From: Azolla caroliniana
Lineage: Eukaryota > Polypodiophyta
Assembly: GCA_043228905.1 (NCBI GenBank)
Contig: JBHGNT010000020.1
Coordinates: 10,726,001 to 10,790,000 of the forward strand
DNA length: 64,000 bases
Direction of reading: 5' to 3'
In this document: positions 30,406 through 42,977 of the stretch, piece after piece
Layout: every line of letters starts with the position of its first letter
Position numbering within the stretch: the first letter of the stretch is position 1
The notes under the pieces: generated by a model
The model's database searches: none
What the model was told of the DNA's origin: nothing
Seen by the model: only the letters and a program-made list of their open reading frames with translations
Position numbers and translations under genes: made by a program

Positions 30406-30435
30406 CCCTAACCCTAACCCTAACCCTAACCCTAA
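30406..30435. repeat. Interstitial (CCCTAA)5 tract
   Basis: Five perfect tandem CCCTAA units plus partial units on both sides. This is the 6-bp vertebrate-type telomere unit, not the usual 7-bp plant CCCTAAA. It lies about 320 bp upstream of the reticulon start codon, beside CT and CA microsatellites. Confidence 0.95.
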
Positions 30436-30439
30436 CCAT

Positions 30440-30757
30440 CTCTCCCCCTCCCTCTCTCACACACACACAAACAAACACACACACACAGTGACGCATCAGC
30501 AAAGCAAAACTAAGCAGAAGCATGCACTAGAAAGACGAAGGTGAAGAAGACGCAAGAGGAGAGAGGCTCGCAGTCGAAGAAATTCAAGCAGAAGAAGCAA
30601 CATCATCATCAGCAGCAGCAGAAGAAGAAGAAGTAGAAGAAGAGGAAGAAGAAGAAGAAGGAGAAGAAGAAGAAGAAGAAGAAGGAGAAGAAGAAGAAGA
30701 AGAGGAGAAGAAGGAGAAGAAGAAGAAGAAAACATAAATTCATCGACTTCTGCTCCA
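30440..30757 (+). promoter_or_regulatory. Probable 5' leader of the reticulon gene
   Basis: CT/CA repeats (30440-30487) lead into a long GAA/GAAG tract (30600-30730) that runs almost to the ATG at 30758. Purine-rich leaders of this sort are common in plants. No TATA box is obvious in the immediate vicinity. Confidence 0.5.
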
Positions 30758-33700
30758 ATGCTTAGTACCTCACCCGCTCTCCTCTACAAGCTCCAGCGAG
30801 CAGAGCTTCTCGAAGATGGATCCTCCGTCGAGCCAACTGCTAGAAACTCTCGAAGATCCATTTCTCCATTCCGAGCATCTCTAACAAAAACGTTGACAAA
30901 ATCAACAACGGACATGGTTTCATCATCATCAACCTTGCTGCAAGATGTGGACTTCCAAAAATCCATGGAACCTATGGTTCATAACATCACTAAAAACACA
31001 GAAACAAACCCTACTAATCAGGTCTTTAATGAAGAAGAAGAAGAAGAAAATCTGCTCTCTGATCAACGTCCAAAACAGAAAGCTTTCTCTACCTTCCTCA
31101 GGAAGAAAGCTGAAGCAGCAGAATCTTCTGTGTTGAAGATTGCTTCTTCTTCTTATTCCTCTTCTTCAAAGAGTAAGGCAGAACCTGGGCAAATCGAAAA
31201 GAATTCTCAGCGCGTTAAGAGTCCGTTTAGACGAAGAAATGTTAAGCTCTCTGGAGTCCTCATTGATGAGGAAGAAGCATTGCCTGTGACAAATACTTTG
31301 CCTAATTCCTCTACTACATCAGATGCAGGCAAAACAGATTCTCAATTGCCGCATAAAACGTTTTCTATGTTTACACTCAGACAAGGAAACAAGAAATCTG
31401 AAGCTTTGGAAGTTTCTGTTTCATCTATTCACTCATCAGAACCTCCCCAAGCTGAAATAAATGCCATACGTCATAAGAGCCCTTTCAGATCAAGAAATGC
31501 TAAGCTCTCTGGAGCCACCATTTCCCAAGGAGAGGCTTTGCCCGTGTCAAATACTATACCTGCTGCTTCTGCAACAGTAGAGATATTATCACATATGGAT
31601 GAAGAAATGACAAATTCTCAACCCTCACAGAAAGTTTTCTCTATGTTTGCTCTTAAACCAGCAACCAGGAAATCTGAAGCCAATCAAGAAGCTCCTGCTT
31701 TGCCTCCCAACTCATCAGAACTTCCTCAAGGTGTAAAAAATTCTCAACGCTATAAGAGTCCATTTAGATCTAGGAAGAGTAAGAACACCATGGATCAAGA
31801 AGAATCCTTGCTCGTGTCAAATGATATACCTGCTCCAGCAGAGACAATAAAATTGCAAGACAGTTGTAAAACTTCAAAAAGATCACAAAAGGCCTTAGAT
31901 AATATTACTATAGAAGACACAACTACGATTCAGAAGAAGTCAAGTAGAAGCTCCATGAGAAAGGCAAGATCTGAGAGCCCTGCAGAGGTAAGAGAAACAG
32001 ACATGAGGGTGGTGATGGAAAGGAAAAGAGGGAACAGAACGGTTCATACATCATCATGCACAAATAAACAAAATGCTTCTGAATTAGTGTATGCAGAAGA
32101 GAATAATTTTCCTCGGAGTCATCATGGGAACCTTCATCGTTCTCATCAACACAGACATCCATCCTCCTCCAGAGGATTAGAAAGCTATGTAGATGAATCT
32201 CCTTCACCATCTAGAAGACCAAATATTGGTATGCATTATGGCTTCTTTGCTGTGGAGTAATGATGTGTTTTCTTCATCTTCATTTCCACACAATATAGGA
32301 ATGATTTATCTTTATTTCTACACAACATTAGACACGTTGTTTTGTTTCCTAGTGCTTGCTCACCGTATATATATGATTTGACTTTATTTGTAACGCTCAA
32401 TATGATGATGTTTGGAAGAATATCCATGACATGTGAATATATTCTGTTTGTTGCTATTTCTCATATACCAGATATCTCTTTTTCGGCAGTCAAAACAGCA
32501 AGTACAGGTATAATTGTGCTTCATTTGGACACTTTGTAGTGTGATTTGCTGCTTTCACGAAATTATGTAGCAGAGCTTTATTTTGATCTTTTACTTCTGG
32601 TGTGCGTTGGTATTAATCATGCTTTCAGAGGCTTCTCCCTCAACATTCAGAAGAGCCAGTATAGGTATGATTTGGTTTCTTGTATATTCAGTTTATTCTT
32701 ATTTTTTGAAAGCTTATGTTGATCTTGACATGTTCTAGTACTCTTACATGCAGACGCAAGAACAAGAGACAGTTCAGAATGGCTGAGATTTATGGGTACA
32801 TATACATCTCTGTTACATGTTGATAAAACCCTCCATTATCTTCTTTCTGAAGTAGGAATATAAAACACTAAATATAATGAACACTGCCCTTCTCGTTCAT
32901 GCATGGAGTAAGAAATATGCATTTCCCTGTTTATGAACTAAAAATATGTGGCGTTTTCACAATAAAAACTAGGCTTGAACCATGACCTTAGAGCTCCAAA
33001 CCATGGATCTAGACTTTGTTCAACCCTTAATCATTACGTAGCATTTAGCAATGAAGTCTGTAATCAGTAATGATCAGTAGAGGGATCTAAAGCCTCTCAT
33101 AAATAAAGGCCATGGTTCTACATTCTGCTTTGGGTGCATAACCTCTAGGTCTTCATGTTGTAGGAGACATCACATTGTGCTTTATTAGCATGTATTACCT
33201 TGTTCTCATGTTGCTGTTTGAGAAAGCATGTTGTGCTTCAGCTTGCAATATCTTATCCTTTGTGTTGTTGTAGGTGACATTGTCATGTGGAGACATGTTC
33301 CTCGCTCAGCTTTCTTATTTGGATTTGGCCTTTTTATCATTATGTCTGCTTCTCGCCTGCAAACTAGTGAATTCAGGTGAGATCCGAGGGAAAAACATCT
33401 AAAAATCAATTTTTCTGTAAATAACATGCTATAATAACTTTCTCTCTCCTTCTTGCAGTGTAGTATCAATGATTGCATATGCATCTTTGGCATACTTGGC
33501 TGCTACATACATCAAGTCTGTTTTTCTGAGAGGGTAGATTCTCTGAACCAAGAAGTCTCACTTCATTTTCTGTGTCATGAATATGCCATTTTGAGTCATC
33601 AAAATTGTTTCTGTTTCTGTTTTCAACAGTGGAACTCCACTTTCCCCCTATATGCTTACTGAAGCTGATGCATTAAAGCTGATAAGACTATTGTTGCCTC

Positions 33701-35765
33701 CTCTCAATTCAATTTTATTGAAGATGGGAGAGATCTTCTCAGGAGAACCAACAGTGACACTGAAGGTTCTTCTTTCTTCCTGGATATGCATCCTTTTCTA
33801 AGAAAAAGCTGGAGTTATTCACACGACCTTGTCATTATGTGTTTTATCTATCATATCTACATGCTCCTGAACCCTATATAATAAAATCACAATCTAATGA
33901 TATTAACACTCTCTTGAGCTCATTGGTAACATAATTTCTAGTTCTTAGTTATTGATTTACCTTAGAAAACACTTGATATTTGATCATGTACTAGGTTTAC
34001 ATAGTGCCATCATTATTTTTCTTCAATTGCCTTAAGGTTTCACATTAGTATCTTTAGGTTCAATTAGCAACACTCACTTTTAATCTTTATCCAGGTCGCT
34101 GCAGCTCTTTGGTTACTTGCTCAATTTGGATCTAGGCTGAATGTATGGACTCTTACAAGAATTGGTAAGAGGTTCTCTTCTCTTCTTTTTTGTTGATGAT
34201 TAATATTACTGAAGGAAATTGAGCCAGATTGAATTGAGATTTGTAAACTTATGTTAAATTAACTTCTCCATGTGTTTTAGCTTCATTATGTCTAGCTATA
34301 ATTAAGATAAGAGAACCATTACTTATGAGAGCTCACATGCACCTATCTTTGTAACCTGAGGTCTATTGTGGATCACAACTATCAGTTAGTTGGTCTAGCT
34401 TCTTCAACCTATATGAGAAGAATCTTGCCGTAATAACAAGTATTCTATACCCCAATACTATATTTATTGTTTAATCTTGCTTAACTATTGTAAGATACTA
34501 ATACACATGCATAATACATAATTGGCTTTAGCATTTCAGTCATTATTATAGACAGTCTGCCTATATTCTAACGATTGGCATTTACTTCAACAATTTTGAA
34601 CCTAACTAGCTAAGCGTGTGTTGTCTCCATGATCAGCATACTTTGCAGTTTTCACACTCCCAAAATGCTATTCAAGCTACAATGAACACATTGAGAGGCA
34701 AAGTAAGGCATTGCCTTTATATTTTGTAGCATGTTGATATGGCTATTCTTTTTAGGCAAACATCTAACATGTTCTTATGTGCATATGCAACAGACAGTCT
34801 TCTGTTAGCTTGGGCAAGGACTAAGTGGAGTGCTTGTGGTCGTAAGAAAGTAGTGTTGGCACTCATGCTAATTGTCGCATGGAGTTTGTCATCTGTGCCA
34901 ACTCGTATTTGTGGTGGTAGGAGCCGTGCCCCTCTAAGATTTTACAGCATTACTACGGGTTTTTTTTTATGAGGAATGTAAACTCTAAAGTCTTATATAC
35001 CAAAAACGGATGACTTGTTTAACTCTCACATACCATTTAGGAATGTTAATATGTTTCATATTTTTGTGCAGCCTTCTTTGCTGGTGATAGCTATTAAGGC
35101 TTATTACCAGTGCTATAATTTTGATTGGATAATGCTCATTGATTCTTTTATACTCGTTTTTAGAAATTTAGTAGCTGCCATGTTTATTAAAACATGAAAA
35201 TAGTCATTCATTTATACAGATTTCTACATGAGATGATGTTTCTAATACATTTTCATAATTTAGAATGTGAAAAACTAGGCATTACGTTGATAGCTTTTCA
35301 AATCGACAAGTCTATTATAATTAACCATGGAAAACCAGATATTGGCTTAGTAGATTTGTAAACGAGACAAGACTATTAAAGCCAGTAGAATATATGTACC
35401 ATTATCTGGAAGGTAATATGATTGGTAATGTGTTTTCTTGTTTTGTGCAGTCTTCTTAACGATTGTAGCAATAAAGGCTTATTGGAATGTTGTTAGAGAA
35501 AGTGGTCTTCTACAACGGAGCTCCAACATTCTCAACTTTGGTAAGTTTGGAAACCAGATGACTTCCACAGCTATTTGATGCTGTCTTAATCTCAAATAAG
35601 ATGTATATATACACAACCTCAAGATTGGTACATATTTATCTTTGGAGGGAGGATGAAAAGACCTTTGCTTTCTTGGCCTTTTGGTACAAGTTTTGTCCCG
35701 CAGGAAAGGAACACCTTCAATGGGAAATCTTCTTTTGGCCTTGTTCCCTATTGTTACTTTATTAA
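30758..35765 (+). CDS. Reticulon-like protein with long N-terminal extension
   Basis: Reticulons bend ER membranes into tubules. Twelve exons read in phase: 30758-32228, 32490-32507 (18 nt), 32629-32664, 32754-32795, 33274-33376, 33459-33533, 33630-33765, 34095-34164, 34637-34702, 34794-34916, 35451-35540 and a tentative last exon 35704-35765, about 763 residues. The first 490 residues are Ser/basic-rich and disordered, with three tandem units each carrying a KSPFR motif and LPVSNT. The reticulon domain starts at about residue 523 (DIVMWRHVPRSAFLFGFGLF), with hairpin segments VVSMIAYASLAYLA, VAAALWLLAQFGSRL and VVLALMLIVAWSLSSVP. It resembles the RTNLB17/18/21-type plant reticulons. The last junction is unsure: without splicing at the strong GTAAGT donor (35541), the frame ends at 35580. 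Confidence 0.85.
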
Positions 35766-36966
35766 ATGTGGATGGATTTGTGGAAAATCACATTTTAATT
35801 AGTCATGAGACATTGGAGGCCTCCTTTGACATCGTTCTTGAAGCTAAATATGTAGAAATGGTATGAGTTGCCATCTTCAATTCTTTCTCAGGCACATTTG
35901 CAAACCTACGTTAATTTTTTTGGGCTCTTTTGTGTTTATACTGGTGGATAAAGCCAATGACCTAAAATTTGGCGTTTTTGGCTATCTTTAACTTAGTATG
36001 AAGTCTGCAGTGACTTCATGTCCATCAATGGTTAGTGTTAGGATCGTTATCTTGTCCATTAGGAACCTAAGAACCATTGATTCATAGTGCAAGTCTCTAC
36101 ATATTTGCCTAAACTCAATTACTGACATATTTGCTATATATACATATATAAGCTGCACATACAATTATTGTAAAGAAAATTGTAGTGTCCTGTGGTTTTA
36201 GAAGGATTCTGATGTATCTGGTTTATTGAGCTTCTTTTTAATACCTAATTTCAATATTCATGTTTGGTATGAGCTGTTTGATTTGTGGTTGTGAGTTGTT
36301 ACACTAAGAAATGGGTGACTATTTGGGCTTGTCAAAACTAACTCCTGTCAGCTGTTAAATTGGTAGGAGGTGATTTTGTACAATTCATGAGCTTGCACCA
36401 ATAATACATATTGTGACATGGTAAATTTGACATTAATTGTTGTGTATGTATTCTTTAGAGATTGTTCAACATTTCAAACATATGTGCTCCAAGTCCAAAG
36501 GCTGTCTCCATATCATTGACATTTTGTTTGTGTGTAAGGTTTAGGGTGATGAAGTGACTCTACCTTCCAAAAGTGTGTTACAATTACCAGCATCAAAGCT
36601 TTTGTCTTTGATGGGATGGCATTAAAAATCACTTGATTCTTAGATGAGTCTACAATACCTTGTTTAGGGTTTAATATATCCTTGCTGTAATGGTGTATTT
36701 CAAGTATTGTGACTATTGTTAATATAGCCTTGTCTTCAACATTGATAAAGGTTAACACAAGTCCCAATGAATAAGGCCATCTTTTGAATAAGGCATTGAT
36801 AAATGGCAAAAGGCCATGGAATCTGGAGTGCCCTTACATTATAGCATGGCAAAGGCCAAACAATACTTGAAGGGATCAACCTCCTCCTACTCTTCATCAA
36901 TTGCAGACACCACCAAATCTTTGTCGAATGTTGCGGAGTATGATGATGCATAATCATGGTCATCAT
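35766..36966. other. Gene-free DNA downstream of the reticulon gene
   Basis: AT-rich, with a likely 3' UTR at the beginning. No domain, repeat family or RNA gene recognised. Confidence 0.5.
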
Positions 36967-37740
36967 CAGACAATGAAGTCATAAAATCAGAGTCATGGGA
37001 ATTCCTCCTATGAGTAGAACATTGAAACTTGATAGTAGGCTATGTTTATTTTCTGAAAAAGATGTGGTTGATTGGAGTATAAAATGTCAATATCTTGTGT
37101 TCACAATGTGATTAGTCTGTGATCAAAACGAGAGTGAGTGATTGTATATCAAAACTCTATGATTACAGTGATTAATTCCAAGCTAGTCACATGTTAATAT
37201 AGGATTATTAATTTTGATGTTGACAAAACAAACATTACAAGTAGTTGGCGGTTGGCGGTTGGTGGTTGGGTGACCTCATTTTAAAGTTGGGCAACCTTGT
37301 GATTAAGTTGAGCGATTTGATTATTAAGTTAAACATTTGAGTTGGGCGACTTCATCAGACAATGAAGTCATAAAATCAGAGTCATGGGAATTCCTCCTAT
37401 GAGTAGAACATTGAAACTTGATAGTAGGCTATGTTTATTTTCTGAAAAAGATGTGGTTGATTGGAGTATAAAATGTCAATATCTTGTGTTCACAATGTGA
37501 TTAGTCTGTGATCAAAACGAGAGTGAGTGATTGTATATCAAAACTCTATGATTACAATGATTAATTCCAAGCTAGAGTCACATGTTAATATAGGATTATT
37601 AATTTTGATGTTGACAAAACAAACATTACAAGTAGTTGGCGGTTGGCGGTTGGTGGTTGGGTGACCTCATTTTAAAGTTGGGCAACCTTGTGATTAAGTT
37701 GAGCGATTTGATTATTAAGTTAAACATTTGAGTTTAACTT
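36967..37740. repeat. 390-bp tandem duplication
   Basis: 36967-37356 and 37357-37738 are nearly identical (one substitution and a 2-bp indel seen by eye), so the duplication is recent. The unit ends in a smaller array of about 21-bp TTGGGYGACCTN-type repeats that continues to about 37915 in more diverged form. Confidence 0.9.
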
Positions 37741-38149
37741 ACGCATGCTCAATAATAAGTTGGGTGACTTGATTATTAAGTTAAACATTTGAGTTGGGCG
37801 ACATCATCACTAAGTTGGGTGACCTAAAAATATGAGTTGAGTGACATCATTAATAAGTTGGGCGAGCTGATTTTTAACTTACACAAGCTCATTAATCAGT
37901 TGGGTGACTGCATTGTACGCCTGAAAATACACCGAATTTGATAGAAATGGAGTATAATGCAATATTCCATTAAGAAAAAACTATGTTACGAGCATACACA
38001 CAAATTTCGCCTTTCCGAGTTAGCATACACACGAACTATTTCTAACATTTTCTAACATTGAATATGATTTTCCAAAAATTGTATTCCATCAATTGAAGAT
38101 TGAGAGATTATTCCAAGTTTCACAAAATATGATCCGCAAGATAAAAATG

Positions 38150-38460
38150 GGTAGATATTCCATTAATAAGGCAATTGATATACGATGTATGGCGGGATCG
38201 CCATATACAATATAAGGCAATATTGCATCGAAAATGCAAATTTGCCAAAATCGTGGATGATCACGAACACCGAAATCCCAAAACATGCAAGATAAAAAAG
38301 AGTACATATTCTATTAATAAGGCAATTCGATATATAATGTATGGCGAGATCACTATATTCAAAATGTTACAATATACAATATAAGGCAATATTGTATCCA
38401 AGAAACAAAATTTACAAAATCTATCTTCATCACGAACACAAAAATCCCAAAAACCCTTTG
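38150..38460. repeat. About 150-bp degenerate tandem repeat
   Basis: Units share ATTAATAAGGCAATT, ATGTATGGCGRGATC, CAATATAAGGCAATATTG and ATCACGAACACCGAAATCCC in the same order at 38163-38290 and 38313-38455. Confidence 0.7.
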
Positions 38461-38814
38461 TGCCCACCCTACAATATTGATCTGAAGGCGATCCACATTT
38501 TTGTGTCTAAACCACCTCTTTGTGCCATAGAACCAAATACCTATAAGAGCTAAGATCTATAAAATCCACATCCAACATCCAAATCCAATCATACTTACAA
38601 AAACTGGAGATGTCGAGTCAAGAATAAACTCCTCTATTAGCTTTTGTATGGTCTTCATCACGTAAAAGCCACAATCCTAACCACTTGGTTGAGTTGGTAT
38701 GTGCAGTACATGATGTCGACCCTCCAACACGATGCAATGGTTGTCCGTTGCACTACATATTGTGTTTATCGCGATATCTGCAAGACTCTTTACGGTGCTA
38801 ATCGCCTCGTTTTC

Positions 38815-41800
38815 ATTAGATCATAGAAGACTACTCCGTTGGTGACCCTAGAAACTTTGTGCTGCAACTTTGTCCACAACACCCAATGGCTTTATACCAC
38901 AATCAGAATGAAGAAGTCACGCTCGAACACACATATGAGGATGTCCTACACCTTAGAAGTTTACTTGTGTACCCGACTATTGTGAACCATTCTGACACCA
39001 CTCGGCCCAACGAGTACTCCATCCACATGGTGAATAATGTCATGGTTCATGTGGATGCCATTTTCTCCCTCCTTGCACATCTTCTGAATATCCAACTCCG
39101 TCACGCCAACGGCGAGATCGAGCCTTCGGCGTGCAAGTTGGTACTTATTTTAAAGAAGAAACGCAATTTGAATCAAGCCACACTTAAAGGCTACAAGTTT
39201 AGAAATCTTAATATGATCGTGTTGATTGGGAATTCCTTCAGGGTACTCTTGTAAGATTGGGTTTTCCGGAGAAATGGGTGATAGGAGTGTCTTCTTTGTA
39301 TAATTCAGCATGCAGTTCTGTTTTGGCTGGAGGGGTTAAAGGTGATGAGTTTCAAATTTCCCGAAGTGTAAGACAAGGTTGTCCACTTGCACCATATTTA
39401 TTTCTGTTTTTTGCTGAAGCAATGAGTTTGTTTTTGACTGCTGAAGATGTTGGATTAAAAGGAATAGCAATGCCCATTGATGGGACAAATGTGGTTGATG
39501 TAGAATTTGCTGATGACACAAGTTTGTATCTGGATTGTCACAATAATAATCTGCAGAACATGTACACAGCAATGCAAACATTTTGTATAGCTGCAGGTGC
39601 AGCAATTAATTGGAATAAATCAGTGGGTTTTTGGGTGTCGTCCGATTCCACAACTCCACAATGGAGTCCTCATCCAGATTTCAGATGGGTTCCCGAGGGC
39701 AATTCAGTTAGATATTTGGGATGTCAAGTAGGGTTGAATATTTCTTCAGAAATTCAGGTTGCTTCTTTGTTATTGAAAATTAGGAAAAAACTTATGTTTT
39801 GGAGTAAAGCTAAACTATCATTTGCGGGTAGAGTGATAGTCGTTAATCATGTTTTGTTGTCTAGTCTCTGGTATATTATGTCATGTTGGAGTTTTTCGAG
39901 ATCATGTATGGGACAATTGCAAAGATTGATTCGAAATTATTTGTGGTCTGGTAATGATGGAAGCCATGCTAGGGCAAAAGTCTCTTGGTCCACAATTGTT
40001 AAGCCATTGGATCAAGGAGGATTAGGGATTGTGGATCCATTACAACAATCGAAAGCTTTAATGGCAAAATTGGTGATTCGAGGATTATTGCCAGGATCGG
40101 AACCTTGGAAACAATTGTTGTTTTATGAATTGCAAAGGTTTTGTCCCAAGACGGGTGGAGATTGGACGCCTAGTGCTAGATGGGCTTTTATGGAACATAA
40201 TAAATTGGCTATTGCTACAAGTTGGGAAGATAGATTTGCTCGATGTGTTCTTAAAGCATGGAAAGATATTTCTCGTGATTTAGTTAAGACATTGCCAAAA
40301 ACAGAATCTGAATTCTGTAGGCAACCGCTGATTTGGAATTCATGGTTGACTGACCTAAGAGGACAAATGTTGGGAAAGCGTACTAAATGTGCATGGGCAG
40401 AATTAGATCGTGGGCCAGCACAGTCTATAGGTGCATGGATAACTTTTTTGTCTAAATCTATAGATCAACAAATGCTATTAATTAGTAATATAAGGGGTGG
40501 GAAGATAATGTATTCTGCGATCCAGAATGCCCTTGTTAATGTTCAAATGCAAATTGGATATACTACACACAAGTGGATGGGTTTATTTACTCCATTGGAT
40601 GTTTTAATTGGAGTGAAAGCCTATATTGGGGAACAAGAATGCATGACTTTTGATGTACAGGATGATGGTAGGTTAATCTGTACATCTATGGAACATGATT
40701 TGTTTAGTTTTTGTTTACATAAAGAAGTGAGGGTGATTGCAAATGATGGATCAAATTGGGTATTAGACCCGGATCCTCAAAAGGTGAATTGTTTGTGGAG
40801 GATTTGGATTTTGGAAAGGAGATCAATATCTACACTAACTTGGGATCCTGGAGAACTGTATTGGAAGGTGAGGATGCAAGATAACATCAAATATGTGCCG
40901 TTTTTTCAGTATTCTGTGAGGATTGGTAGGAAAGTATTAGCTGCTAGATCATGGAAAGAACCAACTGCAAATATTGTTTGGAGACGAAATGACCTTTCTC
41001 CACAACATCTTAAACAATTTTGGAAATGGTTATGGGGTATAAAGATGAGTAGGAAAATTGTTGGTTTTCGATGGTTGTTGGTTCATAATGCTATACCAGT
41101 TAATGGGTGGCGAAAAGGAAATGTAGACAAGATGTGTCCTTTTTGTACAGGTGTAATAGAGACTGCTAAACATTGTTTGTGGAGTTGTGGTTTTGCTATG
41201 GATATATGGAAACAAATTATAAAATTGTTAATTCCAATATATCCTAGAGCAGTGTACACATGGGGTGCAGTATTATGGGCAGCGGTACATGATAAACCGA
41301 TGGAATATGAACATGAGGAGGTTGCGGATGCTATTATGGTGAGGCATGGTATGATGGAAAAAATTTTGATCCCTCTGAATCCACAAATACAAACTGATAA
41401 ACCTCAAATATGGCAATTGGTAAGCAGTATTACAATTTGGTATATTTGGAAGGCTCGATGTTTGAAGGTATTTCAAAATATGACTGAAAGACCTGCTCAA
41501 ATAATCTCCGGAATTTGGATAGAGATTGTACATAATCTTAGAGGGATTTTGGATGGTATAAAAGGTAATACGCATCAAGCGGAGCTTAGGCGGGTGGAGT
41601 TTCATGCCATTTGGGACATAGGTATATTTTATGGACGGTATTTTGGTAAGGTGGAGTGGTTCTACTCAACACCAAAGTGTTTATTCAAGCCAATGGTTAG
41701 ACTTTAGAAAAATATAGGGGATCGGTATAGCTTGTATGTTTAGCCTTATGGCGGTTTTCTAATACTAATGTAGTATCTTTTTTTGGAAAAAAAAAAAAAA

Positions 41801-41950
41801 AAGTTTAGAAATCTTAATCCACAAATCAAATACCTGGAAAACTGCTTGTCCATTGTCATGAAGGATTGCGACTGTAGGAAAAAAGGGAGTCGAATGCGTG
41901 TGAACGAGGGGGTGCGAGGATGCACACGAACGAGGCTTATGTGTATATAG
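38815..41950 (+). pseudogene. Unidentified ORF split by a LINE insertion
   Basis: A plus-strand frame runs from about 38818 (EDYSVGDPRNF, CPQHPMALYHNQ, YEDVLHLRSLLV) to 39212, and resumes in the same frame at 41819 after the LINE and its duplicated target, ending in TAG at 41948. Without the LINE it would give at least 170 codons. There is an in-frame TAG just upstream (about 38815), so the true start is unclear. Composition is His- and Leu-rich before the insertion and Cys-containing after it (CLSIVMKDCDCRKK). I do not recognise the family; it may belong to another transposon. Confidence 0.5.
39213..41800 (+). mobile_element. 5'-truncated LINE, recent insertion
   Basis: The 18-bp AAGTTTAGAAATCTTAAT is found intact at 39195-39212 and 41801-41818, and the element ends in a poly(A) tract (41787-41800). 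The frame is open from the truncation point to TAG at 41707, about 830 codons. It starts in the middle of the RT palm (RVDWEFLQ). It contains RQGCPLAPYLF, the FADDTSLYL catalytic box and RYLGCQVG, then a long thumb/connection region and a zf-RVT-type CPFCTGVIETAKHCLWSC near 41130-41190. No RNase H follows. An undamaged frame and perfect target duplication mark a young copy. Confidence 0.93.
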
Positions 41951-42977
41951 CGAACAAATGTAAATACCGAAGTATTGAAGTGCTAGTGTATGTGATTTAG
42001 ATGGGTACTTAAATGTCCCACAATAAGAGAGGAATAAAGTGTGGGAAGAGAGAAAATTGAGGGAGATCTCTGACGAAAACGGCTAACTTGATGACTGATG
42101 TAACGGCCTCTCCTTGAGCTATAAAGGGAGAGGATAGAGAGAGAAAAAGGTTTTGATCATTTTGGAGGTCGAAGTGTTGCCGGTTTGTGATTCGAAGCTC
42201 TGTCGATTTCCTATGTTGTTTATCCGTCACGAGTTGGTGAGGCCTTTACTCGCGAAGGAAGGCCGTGTGCTCCCGACCAGAGGCTCATCTGTAACCGTGT
42301 GTGTGCGTGTGTAGAGCTCGAAGCTTTGTCATCGGTCGAGTCTGGTTGTAACCTCATTCTATTTTCCAATTAATCATTAAGTTTTGTTATCTCTCTCAAT
42401 GTTCGGAGCATCCTTGTCTCTGTTTTTTGTTTACCTTCTCGTGTTCATTTGCATTTCAAGCCCAAAATGTATGTACAACGAAGTCACAAGCTAATGTATG
42501 TGGTGGGGATGTGGTATCAAAATCATCTAATATGCATGTTGTTAAGAGTCTATTACTAATCAATAGACCAAATCAAGTAAAAAGGAAGAAAATAGATTGG
42601 ATAGAAGAACCCGTTCCACCCGACCACCCCCGAGCTATGATCTAGACATAGCCAACCTACCACTGACGTCCCATACCGCCGGATATTAGGATGACTAATA
42701 CCTTGGAAGAGATAAACACGATCGTCGAGACGAAAGCCTAGCCCGCACCACCGGTGTCTACGACAGCAGCCTTCCGACGTGATTATCCCTATGAGGGTAG
42801 CTAAGCCTCATATTTATACCTTTTCCTAGGCCCCTTGAATAGATGTGCCTTTCTAAAAGGCTCTCTATTCATTGGTTGTCTAAATCATGATAGTGCATGC
42901 ACATATCATTCATTCTATCCAATCATTAGTCCCCTTTTTAATAATAGTGAACATACCCTTCACTAATGTAAATATTA
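41951..42977. other. Unassigned region
   Basis: Includes a GC-richer stretch (42200-42330 and 42600-42800) with a short GGCCTTTACTCGCGAAGGAAGGCC palindrome-like sequence near 42240. No coding or RNA feature I can support. It may contain the 5' part of the LINE that follows. Confidence 0.4.

Noticed and set aside
30496-30735. Minus-strand poly-Leu/Ser frame
   Set aside because: Antisense of the GAA-rich leader of the reticulon gene; low complexity only.
31923-32210. 95-codon minus-strand frame
   Set aside because: Lies opposite exon 1 of the reticulon gene and has no domain.
41273-41605. 110-codon minus-strand frame
   Set aside because: Antisense to the intact LINE frame.
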